Source: Nitrososphaerales archaeon TH5896
Lineage (GTDB): Archaea > Thermoproteota > Nitrososphaeria > Nitrososphaerales > Nitrososphaeraceae
Length of the DNA stretch: 11,172 bases
Reading direction: 5' to 3'
Assembly: GCA_014523625.1 (NCBI GenBank)
Contig: JAATVP010000139.1
Span: forward strand, 1 to 11,172
The notes beneath the pieces were generated by a model. It saw nothing but the letters and a program-made list of their open reading frames with translations. It did not search any database and was not told where the DNA came from. Of the stretch, positions 5,832-11,172 are shown piece by piece. Positions within the stretch are counted from its first letter, which is position 1, and every line of letters starts with the position of its first letter. A program made the translations under genes and the position numbers.

Positions 5832-6569
5832 TTGATCGTAGCATTTAGACAGATCGTCATTATAGCCTACATGACAGGAATATTATGGCTAAGAAGAAAC
5901 CCGCTTTCGATGTTGTTTTCGGCTTTAAGTCCTTTCTCTATTTTGTTTGTTCTTTTTGTAGTAAGCAATGGTGAGTACACAGATCTCGCAATCGCTGGCA
6001 GTCTCGTGATGGCAACCGTCGGCTATGGCTTGGCTCTTGGACAAGACATTTCATTCTACAAAACTGAATACAAAATTCAAGACGTCTTCGTAGCGGCACC
6101 AGTGTCGTCTCTCACTTATATGACTGGTCTCGCACTGTCAGAACTACTATTCGGTCTCCCTGCTCTGGTCGCACTTACTACCTTAGCCGTATTGTTCGGA
6201 GACACTCTATCGACATTGCCACTGCTGATAAGTAGCATACTCTTGACCTGGGGTGCAATGTCGGCAATGGGTTTTTTCTTATCTTCTCACATGCTACATA
6301 TGCGAAATGCAACTCAGATTATTTCTTTTGTAAACGTCATACTTGCTGTGATTCCCCCAGTCTATTATTCAATCGAACGACTTCCCTTGAATCTCCAGTA
6401 CCTAGCTTATACAGTCCCGACAACTCATGCATCTTTGATGATACAGGATAGCATGGGTCTTGCCACACCGGCAACTTGGTCGATATATTTAGGGCTCGCA
6501 GTTCAATCTGCGTATTTGGTATGCTTCTTAGCTTTGGCTAAGGCGCGTGCAGTTTGGAGAGATTTGTAG
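5832..6569 (+). CDS. ABC-2 type transporter permease, without an adjacent ATPase
   Basis: Integral membrane subunit of an ABC exporter (ABC2_membrane type, DrrB/NodJ-like), 245 residues. About six hydrophobic segments are visible: PFSILFVLFVVSN (about 36), SLVMATVGYGLALG (57-70), the stretch around LALSELLFGLPALVAL (100-120), LLISSILLTWGAMSAMGFFL (130-150), IISFVNVILAVIPPVYY (163-180), and the C-terminal SIYLGLAVQSAYLVCFLAL (217-235). An amphipathic cytoplasmic start with LWLRRNP precedes them, as is usual in the family. The start is TTG at 5832; an upstream ATG at 5822 is out of frame and stops after a few codons. The ATP-binding subunit is not in the window, so the partner must be encoded elsewhere. 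The substrate cannot be inferred. T-runs follow the stop codon. Confidence 0.85.
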   Translation: MIVAFRQIVIIAYMTGILWLRRNPLSMLFSALSPFSILFVLFVVSNGEYTDLAIAGSLVMATVGYGLALGQDISFYKTEYKIQDVFVAAPVSSLTYMTGLALSELLFGLPALVALTTLAVLFGDTLSTLPLLISSILLTWGAMSAMGFFLSSHMLHMRNATQIISFVNVILAVIPPVYYSIERLPLNLQYLAYTVPTTHASLMIQDSMGLATPATWSIYLGLAVQSAYLVCFLALAKARAVWRDL

Positions 6570-6576
6570 TTTTTTT
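6570..6576 (+). terminator. T-run terminator after the permease gene
   Basis: Seven T residues begin at the base right after the stop codon (TAG, 6567-6569) of the permease gene. A second run of seven T residues follows at 6600-6606. Tandem T-tracts like these are typical archaeal termination signals. Confidence 0.55.
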
Positions 6577-6599
6577 GGCTTAGTGATCACATCTAACAC

Positions 6600-6606
6600 T
6601 TTTTTT
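6600..6606 (+). terminator. Second T-run after the permease gene
   Basis: Seven consecutive T residues about 30 bases past the stop codon, probably a backup terminator in front of the convergent winged-helix gene. Confidence 0.4.
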
Positions 6607-6658
6607 CGCCCAAAGTATCGATCCTAATGACATGGATATTGGGGTGGGCGTGCTGTTA

Positions 6659-6922
6659 TCACAGATCTAGGTTGTTATCAAGGCACACCAGTTCTTTAAG
6701 TTCATTGTACAGTTTTAAAAATTCAGCACCTTTGACGGTCGTTGCAATTTCTAACATGTAGTGATCGAAGGAGATAAGGTTGTTACTCTCTAGCTCATGT
6801 AAACAAATCATAATATGAGAACTATAGTTATCAAGCATTTTCTCTATTTTCTGAATTTTCAATCTTCCAGTTCTGTCCGAAAAGGAAAGTATATCCGCAA
6901 CCAAATCTAGACCGGTGTACAT
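6659..6922 (-). CDS. Small winged helix-turn-helix protein, HTH_45-like
   Basis: An 87-residue putative DNA-binding protein with the layout of the small thaumarchaeal winged-helix family. An N-terminal helix LDLVADILSFSD is followed by a helix-turn-helix region (about 20-50, ending in the recognition-helix-like SSHIMICLHELESNNLI), a wing strand (FDHYMLEIATTVKG), and the family-typical end GAEFLKLYNELKELV. The ATG at 6922 is preceded by a TATA-like TTTTATTTA centred about 30 bases upstream, so the mRNA is nearly leaderless. Archaeal chromosomes of this group carry many such regulators. Target genes cannot be read from the sequence; the convergent permease and its envelope neighbours are nearby candidates, by position only. 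Confidence 0.8.
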   Translation of the reverse strand: MYTGLDLVADILSFSDRTGRLKIQKIEKMLDNYSSHIMICLHELESNNLISFDHYMLEIATTVKGAEFLKLYNELKELVCLDNNLDL

Positions 6923-6947
6923 CGATTACGATACTCAAATCACACCC

Positions 6948-6956
6948 TAAATAAAA
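6948..6956 (-). promoter_or_regulatory. TATA-like box of the winged-helix gene
   Basis: On the minus strand this reads TTTTATTTA, centred about 30 bases before the ATG at 6922. Confidence 0.5.
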
Positions 6957-7039
6957 GGGGCACCCAGACAAATATGAGAAAATTGTGACTCACGTTTCCC
7001 TAGCCAGCCTTTTCTGTTACAGCGATCAGGCTTACGATA

Positions 7040-7171
7040 ATGGAAGAATACAATTTTACTAGGAACAATGCAATAAATCAGTTCAATAGTTCTGTATATC
7101 AAATGAGAAAACAATGGTATTCGATCAGTACCCTGACCTCTTTCGTTCTCGATTTACGTAATTCTTGTTAA
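7040..7171 (+). CDS. Doubtful 43-aa ORF convergent with the dUTPase gene
   Basis: ATG at 7040 to TAA at 7169-7171 gives a 43-residue peptide (MEEYNFTRNNAINQF at the start, TSFVLDLRNSC at the end). Its last 47 bases overlap the 3' end of the dUTPase gene in antisense. I see no TATA box at the usual distance, no ribosome binding site and no recognisable family. It fills part of an otherwise empty gap, so it is listed for completeness. Confidence 0.15.
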   Translation: MEEYNFTRNNAINQFNSSVYQMRKQWYSISTLTSFVLDLRNSC

Positions 7172-7466
7172 TATACGTGTTCAACAGCTTTTGTGGAGTC
7201 ATTTGCAGCTCCAGGGCGGCTTGGATTACAAAATGTAGTATATCAATCAATTCGGTTTGGGCCCTCTCGATTTCAAACCCTGAAGGTCTTTTCCACCACT
7301 TCCAGCTGGTTAGGTCCTGTAACTCAATGGCCTCATGTATGATTGCTGTCATTAGAGCCGAAACCCTCTCCTCAGTCCTTTTTGGGTACCTGTCTGCTCC
7401 CAAATATTCCACTAACTTCTTTTGTTCGTAAAAGATTTTCTCTAACATGTCTTGATATTGATTCAT
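7125..7466 (-). CDS. Dimeric-type dUTPase (all-alpha NTP pyrophosphohydrolase)
   Basis: A 113-residue all-helical protein of the dimeric dUTPase family (MazG-like superfamily). It would hydrolyse dUTP (possibly also dCTP) to the monophosphate and pyrophosphate, keeping uracil out of DNA. Metal-binding signatures are visible: EAIE (E45, E48) in the first motif and ELIDILHF (E72, D75) in the second, with the aromatic block WKWWK (55-59) between them. The C-terminal signature N-K-N-Y-V-N-R...SGY (100-113) matches the family end KNxxNxxRxxxGY. It is shorter than many bacterial members, which often have inserts, but the core is complete. The ATG at 7466 has a TATA-like box about 28 bases upstream, which predicts a leaderless mRNA. 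It is divergent from the Sm-like gene across about 140 bases. Confidence 0.85.
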   Translation of the reverse strand: MNQYQDMLEKIFYEQKKLVEYLGADRYPKRTEERVSALMTAIIHEAIELQDLTSWKWWKRPSGFEIERAQTELIDILHFVIQAALELQMTPQKLLNTYINKNYVNRERKRSGY

Positions 7467-7489
7467 TACAATTTTAGTGTGTTAGTTGA

Positions 7490-7498
7490 CATATATGA
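7490..7498 (-). promoter_or_regulatory. TATA-like box of the dUTPase gene
   Basis: On the minus strand this reads TCATATATG, centred about 28 bases before the ATG at 7466. Confidence 0.5.
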
Positions 7499-7563
7499 GA
7501 ACTTCTAGTTTTGGCAATACTGAATTATGGTGCGGTGGTCGATAAAAGACCAACAAGGGAACC

Positions 7564-7570
7564 TTTTTAT
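7564..7570 (+). promoter_or_regulatory. TATA-like box of the Sm-like gene and probably metK
   Basis: TTTTTAT is centred about 44 bases before the TTG at 7611. Transcription would start near 7594, giving a leader of about 16 bases that includes part of the inverted repeat at 7587-7601. Confidence 0.4.
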
Positions 7571-7586
7571 TGTAGCCTGTGTGCTT

Positions 7587-7601
7587 TCACTTCCAAAGTG
7601 A
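7587..7601. repeat. Inverted repeat at the predicted start site of the Sm-like gene
   Basis: TCACTT, CCA, AAGTGA: two perfect 6-base arms around a 3-base centre, lying 10 bases before the TTG start. It covers the predicted transcription start, so it could be an operator for a dimeric repressor or a small hairpin at the mRNA 5' end. Confidence 0.35.
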
Positions 7602-7610
7602 TTAATTGAA

Positions 7611-7865
7611 TTGTCGTCCCCCGCGTCATCACAGCAATCCAAAAGACCATTAACAATATTACAGCGTTCAGTTAATAGGCGAGTGGCAGTACGATTAAAA
7701 AGTGAAATAGAATATCGAGGGAGAATGAGCAACGTAGATACATATATGAATTTAATACTAATCGATGCCGAAGAATTTAATCGACAGGATCTGTTAGCAA
7801 ATTACGGAAAGGTAGTGATTCGAGGAAATAATGTTCTATTTATAAGACTGGAAAAAGATCTTTGA
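7611..7865 (+). CDS. Sm-like (LSm) archaeal RNA-binding protein
   Basis: An 84-residue Sm-fold protein that assembles into a ring and binds U-rich RNA. After a short polar N-terminal tail (SSPASSQQSKRP), helix 1 (PLTILQRSV) leads into Sm motif 1 (about 23-56, VAVRLKSEIEYRGRMSNVDTYMNLILIDAEE). D43 and the MN pair (M46, N47) are at the loop-3 position used in uridine binding. Sm motif 2 is YGKVVIRGNNVLFIRL (65-80), with the conserved R71-G72-N73. The length is normal for an archaeal SmAP. The start is TTG, since no ATG precedes the Sm core in frame; the next in-frame ATG (M39) falls inside motif 1. metK begins 36 bases after the stop with no TATA box at the usual distance, so the two are probably one transcript. 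Confidence 0.9.
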   Translation: MSSPASSQQSKRPLTILQRSVNRRVAVRLKSEIEYRGRMSNVDTYMNLILIDAEEFNRQDLLANYGKVVIRGNNVLFIRLEKDL

Positions 7866-7901
7866 TGGGATCCTTGTGAGAATTAAGGTATATGGGGAGT
7901 A

Positions 7902-9062
7902 ATGGTAAGAAGGTATATATTTACTTCAGAGAGCGTAACAGAAGGTCATCCTGATAAGATATGTGATCAGGTTTCTGATTCTATCTTAGATGAGTTTCTT
8001 GCAAGTGACTCAGAGTCTAGAGTCGCAGTAGAGACTTTAACTTCCACCGGAATAGTTTTTGTAGCAGGAGAGGTCACATCAACACGCAGGGTCGATATAC
8101 AAAAGGTAGTAAGAAATGTGATCCGTGAGATCGGATACGATCGACCTGAATACGGGTTTGATTCCGAATCTTGTTCAGTCTTAGAATCTATACATGAACA
8201 AAGTCCTGATATTTCATTGGGTGTCACTCCTAATATGGATAGGGAACAGGGGGCAGGTGATCAAGGCCTAATGTTCGGTTATGCGACCAATGAAACCCCG
8301 GAACTCATGCCACTGCCAATCATAATGGCTCACAAGCTCTCAATGAAGCTATCTACCCTCAGAAAGCAAAAAAAACTTGGATGGATTAGACCTGATGGTA
8401 AATCTCAAGTTTCAGTAGTTTACGAGGGTACAAAGCCGGTAAGGATTGATACTGTCGTAATTTCAACCCAACATGCCCCAGACATAAGCTTGAGCCAATT
8501 GAGAGAGGAGATCATAGGTAAGGTAATAAAGGAAATCTGTTCGGATTGGATAACCCCAAATTCGAAATTCTTGGTCAACCCGACCGGAAGATTTGTTATT
8601 GGTGGCCCTCAGGCGGACACTGGTTTGACAGGAAGAAAGGTAATTGCAGACACTTATGGTGGTGCAGGAAGACATGGTGGGGGGGCATTTTCAGGCAAGG
8701 ATCCGTCGAAAGTTGATAGATCGGCATGTTATATGGCTAGGTATATCGCTAAAAACATCGTAGCTGCCGGACTCGCAGACAAATGTGAAGTGCAACTCGC
8801 ATATGCAATAGGCTTGCCTAATCCCGTGTCAGTCATGGTAAATACTTTTGGGACCGCTTCTGTCGACGACGAATTAATCGAGGGACGAGTCAAAAATTCA
8901 TTTGAAATGAAACCCGCAGATATTATAAGGATTCTAGATTTGAAAAGGCCAATATATAAAAAGACAGCAGCATACGGACATTTTGGAAGGAATGAACCTG
9001 AATTTACATGGGAAAGGACTGATAAGATGTCAGATCTGGCTGGCGGGACTATCGATAGCTGA
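7902..9062 (+). CDS. metK: S-adenosylmethionine synthetase, bacterial/eukaryotic type
   Basis: Makes S-adenosylmethionine from methionine and ATP. All signature motifs of the MetK/MAT family are present in 386 residues: GHPDK (15-19) near the N-terminus, GEVTS (57-61), GAGDQG (117-122), RPDGKSQV (163-170), [11 protein letters not shown] (226-236), the glycine-rich phosphate-binding segment [16 protein letters not shown] (259-274), and YGHFGR near the C-terminus. This is the form found in bacteria and eukaryotes, not the divergent archaeal MAT (MJ1208 type). To my knowledge the bacterial-type enzyme is usual in Thaumarchaeota. The ATG at 7902 is preceded by GGGGAG, but only 2 bases separate them, so that ribosome binding site is suboptimal. 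Probably co-transcribed with the Sm-like gene 36 bases upstream. SAM from this enzyme feeds methyltransferases such as CbiD, encoded downstream. Confidence 0.97.
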   Translation: MVRRYIFTSESVTEGHPDKICDQVSDSILDEFLASDSESRVAVETLTSTGIVFVAGEVTSTRRVDIQKVVRNVIREIGYDRPEYGFDSESCSVLESIHEQSPDISLGVTPNMDREQGAGDQGLMFGYATNETPELMPLPIIMAHKLSMKLSTLRKQKKLGWIRPDGKSQVSVVYEGTKPVRIDTVVISTQHAPDISLSQLREEIIGKVIKEICSDWITPNSKFLVNPTGRFVIGGPQADTGLTGRKVIADTYGGAGRHGGGAFSGKDPSKVDRSACYMARYIAKNIVAAGLADKCEVQLAYAIGLPNPVSVMVNTFGTASVDDELIEGRVKNSFEMKPADIIRILDLKRPIYKKTAAYGHFGRNEPEFTWERTDKMSDLAGGTIDS

Positions 9063-9126
9063 CTTGAGCATTATAGCACATGTCGGAAATAGAGTCTATC
9101 TCAATCCGCAAGTCAAGTGCGATATG

Positions 9127-9135
9127 TTTTAAATC
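9127..9135 (+). promoter_or_regulatory. TATA-like box of the short-chain dehydrogenase gene
   Basis: TTTTAAATC would place transcription start near 9157, inside the longest open frame. This supports translation from the TTG at 9189 over the GTG at 9117. Confidence 0.35.
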
Positions 9136-9188
9136 ATTCGAGAGGTTCACATTTACAATGTTTACTGACGATTCTAAGTGCTACTCAA

Positions 9189-9962
9189 TTGGCTCTGGTT
9201 AACAAGGTCGCACTAGTCACTGGTTCCTCTAGTGGTATCGGGTTCGCGATATCCAAAGAATTTGCAGAAAATCAGGGCGCGACCGTGTTGGTCTGTTCTA
9301 GAAATATCAATGACGCTATCAGAACCTCACAGAAGATCAATGGAAATACTCAGGCTGTTGAATTGGATGTTACTAACGAGAGAGACGTAAGATCGATTGT
9401 AAAAGGAACGGTATTAAATCACGGTGGAATTGATATCCTCGTTAATTGTGCTGGGCATCGTTTCGAGAATGCGATATGGTACAAGAAATATCACAAGATG
9501 ACCGATCGAGCCTTGGATGCTATTATGGAAGTTGATCTTAAGGGTACAATACACATGACAAGGGCGTTCCTTCCGAGCATGATAAGAAAAACTAATCGCT
9601 CTAGTAGCAATTCAGGCGTTATAATTAATATTGCCTCGACGCCTGCATTGTCAGGACATATAGAAGGTGCACCTTATACCATTGCCAAGGCAGCCGTCGT
9701 TGCTGTAACCAAGCATATTGCTCTAGAATATGGGAATCAGAAAATCAGAGCATACACTCTTGCACTAGGAAATATTGCAACAGAAGCCACGTATTATTCC
9801 ATGACCAAGCTAGGAAGGAAGAAAGCAGCTAATGAACCGGCTATGAAGAGGTGGGGTTTGGCGGAGGAGGTCGCCAAGATAGCCGCATGTCTGGGGAGTG
9901 AAAGCTTTTCATATGCCACAGGTAATACTATAATAATCGACGGTGGTAAATTGATTGTTTAA
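9189..9962 (+). CDS. Short-chain dehydrogenase/reductase (classical SDR)
   Basis: NAD(P)-dependent oxidoreductase of the classical SDR family, FabG-like in layout. From the TTG at 9189 it is 257 residues, the normal SDR length. Motifs are the nucleotide-binding TGSSSGIG (11-18), LDVT (acid loop, about 59-62), the NAG-type motif as NCAG (86-89), and the catalytic triad S150 (NIAST), Y163 and K167 (YTIAK). The family-typical end ATGNTIIIDGGKLIV is intact. The frame is open to a GTG at 9117, but that would add 24 residues before the first beta-strand (LVNKVALVTG), which the fold does not need. The SSGIG and SRN (37-39) segments suggest NADPH more than NADH; this is inference. Substrate unknown. 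It lies between metK and cbiD on the same strand, with gaps of 126 and 116 bases, so co-transcription is possible but not shown. Confidence 0.88.
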   Translation: MALVNKVALVTGSSSGIGFAISKEFAENQGATVLVCSRNINDAIRTSQKINGNTQAVELDVTNERDVRSIVKGTVLNHGGIDILVNCAGHRFENAIWYKKYHKMTDRALDAIMEVDLKGTIHMTRAFLPSMIRKTNRSSSNSGVIINIASTPALSGHIEGAPYTIAKAAVVAVTKHIALEYGNQKIRAYTLALGNIATEATYYSMTKLGRKKAANEPAMKRWGLAEEVAKIAACLGSESFSYATGNTIIIDGGKLIV

Positions 9963-10078
9963 ACATAATCATATTATTAATTGCAATAGTAAAAATAGAT
10001 GTTTGTAACGTGGTCTTAGATAACAAATGATTGCAGGAGTATTAAGGAAGATGAATACAACTTCCGATTTGATGTAAA

Positions 10079-11172
10079 ATGAAGGTCAACAAGTCTTCAC
10101 TTAGAAAAGGCTATACTACTGGCACTTCAGCTACAGCTGCTACTAAAGCTGCTCTGATGCGGCTTCTATCGGGTAAGGAAGTAGATTGTGTGGAAGTTAC
10201 ATTGCCAAAGGGAGGGAAGATTATCATACGAATTGAGTGGACTCAAGTTGGTAACGGATCTGTGACTTGCGCTGTTACAAAGGATGGTGGAGACGATCCC
10301 GACGCAACACACGGGGCACAGATTCTATCTACTGTTTCGCTAAATGAAGACGTAGGTACTATTAAGGTAGAAGGGGGAAAAGGTGTGGGACGGGTGACAA
10401 AGCCAGGATTAGGCCTTCCAATAGGAGCAGCTGCAATAAATCCTGTGCCATCCATGATGATCAAGACGGCAGCGTTAGAGGTTGTAGGAGGACTGATCGA
10501 AACTAAAGGAATTACAGTAAAGATATCGGTACCAATGGGGGAGAACATTGCGCATAAAACAGATAATCCTAGGTTAGGTATACTGGGTGGAATATCAATA
10601 CTAGGAACAACAGGTATTGTTATTCCTTATTCAACTGCGTCATTTGCAGCATCGATCCGACAGAGCATAGATGTAGCATTAGCTATGGGGGCTGATACTG
10701 TCGCGTTGACAACAGGGGGTAGGAGTGAGGAATTTGTTAAAAAGTTTTTTAATGACACTCTCCCGGAACATTCCCTTATACAGATGGGGGACTTCGTAGG
10801 GTACGCAGTGCAGCAATGTCGAATCAAGAAGGTGAAGAATGTGGTCATCGCAGGCTTCATCGGTAAGCTTACGAAGATGGCAATGGGGGTGAAACAGACT
10901 CACATCAAAGGTTCTCACGTTGACATGGAGTTTATGGCAAATCTTGCAAGAGACTGCGCGTACTCTGCGGATATTCTATCCGAAATAATGAAAGCTAACA
11001 CAGCGCGTCATGTTCAAGAGATCATAATGGAGCATGGAATATCAGGTTACTTTGACATGATATGCAACCACGCTTATGCATCATTAATAAAAGATGACGA
11101 ACGTACATTGAATCTCCAAATTGTGATGTTTGATTTCGATGGAAAGGTGTGTGGCCTCTACCCGAGAAAATA
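10079..11172 (+). CDS. cbiD: Cobalt-precorrin-5B (C1)-methyltransferase, final stop base cut by window edge
   Basis: Anaerobic cobalamin pathway enzyme that uses SAM to methylate C1 of cobalt-precorrin-5B. The frame runs 364 codons from ATG to ...LYPRK, and the window then ends in TA, so only the last base of a probable TAA or TAG stop is missing and the protein is complete. Family motifs are the N-terminal RKGYTTGTSATAATKAAL (9-26), DDPDATHGAQ, GKGVGRVTKPGL, GENIAHKTDNPRLGILGG, SILGTTGIVIPYS, the nucleotide-site-like GDFVGYA, and VIAGFIGKLTKMAMG. In the first motif a serine (S17) occupies the place that is often cysteine in CbiD. An in-frame TGA at 10070-10072 precedes the ATG, which fixes it as the first possible start. 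A weak TATA-like GTATTAAGG lies near 10039-10047. Thaumarchaeota are known B12 producers, so the gene fits the organism. Confidence 0.95.
   Translation, partial: MKVNKSSLRKGYTTGTSATAATKAALMRLLSGKEVDCVEVTLPKGGKIIIRIEWTQVGNGSVTCAVTKDGGDDPDATHGAQILSTVSLNEDVGTIKVEGGKGVGRVTKPGLGLPIGAAAINPVPSMMIKTAALEVVGGLIETKGITVKISVPMGENIAHKTDNPRLGILGGISILGTTGIVIPYSTASFAASIRQSIDVALAMGADTVALTTGGRSEEFVKKFFNDTLPEHSLIQMGDFVGYAVQQCRIKKVKNVVIAGFIGKLTKMAMGVKQTHIKGSHVDMEFMANLARDCAYSADILSEIMKANTARHVQEIIMEHGISGYFDMICNHAYASLIKDDERTLNLQIVMFDFDGKVCGLYPRK

Noticed and set aside
7866..7901. SAM riboswitch or other leader before metK
   Set aside because: The gap is only 36 bases and shows no stem structure of that kind. Control more likely acts at the promoter of the Sm-like gene.
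9117..9188. 24-residue N-terminal extension of the SDR
   Set aside because: The SDR fold begins at LVNKVALVTG, the extension has no signal or domain, and a TATA-like box (9127-9135) lies inside it.
10243..10918. Minus-strand frames opposite cbiD
   Set aside because: Shadows of cbiD, whose own frame has no stop codon before the window edge and carries all family motifs.
1..11172. CRISPR array, transposon, integrase, toxin-antitoxin or defence island
   Set aside because: No regularly spaced repeats, terminal inverted repeats, transposase motifs or known defence domains are visible in any frame.

Overview
The window reads as archaeal DNA, most likely from a Nitrososphaerota (Thaumarchaeota) ammonia-oxidising lineage such as the Nitrososphaerales. 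The evidence is a ribosomal protein S24e gene, an archaeal-type HAD phosphoglycolate phosphatase, an Sm-like protein, a tRNA with a bulge-helix-bulge intron, several genes with TATA-like boxes about 26-33 bases before a TTG, GTG or ATG start (leaderless or near-leaderless transcripts), PsbP-like and HTH_45-like small proteins, a dimeric-type dUTPase and a cobalamin gene. The genus-level placement is inference.

Layout. Positions 1-339 (minus) hold most of ribosomal protein S24e, running off the left edge. Positions 526-615 (minus) are tRNA-Arg(CCG), interrupted by a 15-nt intron at the noncanonical position 29/30. Its precursor forms a bulge-helix-bulge that competes with the mature D arm. A leaderless gene of unknown function (790-1149, plus) follows, with a perfect palindrome before its TATA box. 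Next is a two-gene unit on the plus strand, phosphoglycolate phosphatase and arginyl-tRNA synthetase, joined by an ATGA overlap. A stretch of about 460 bases after argS holds only a doubtful 37-codon ORF.

The middle (4424-6922) is an envelope-type region: a secreted, sequon-rich protein and a membrane-anchored PsbP-like protein on the minus strand, a divergent orphan ABC-2 permease on the plus strand, and a small winged-helix regulator on the minus strand. A dimeric dUTPase (7125-7466, minus) is divergent from an Sm-like RNA-binding protein (7611-7865, plus), which probably shares a transcript with a bacterial-type S-adenosylmethionine synthetase (metK).

The right end has a short-chain dehydrogenase and then cbiD, the cobalt-precorrin-5B C1-methyltransferase. 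cbiD is complete except for the last base of its stop codon, which is cut by the window edge. MetK makes the SAM that CbiD uses, so the two are metabolically linked, although the sequence does not show that they are co-transcribed.

I found no CRISPR array, transposon, integrase, phage gene or defence system. Most of the window is core housekeeping. The best signals for follow-up are the tRNA intron and its fold-switch, the palindrome before the unknown leaderless gene, and the lineage-specific exported proteins and orphan permease.
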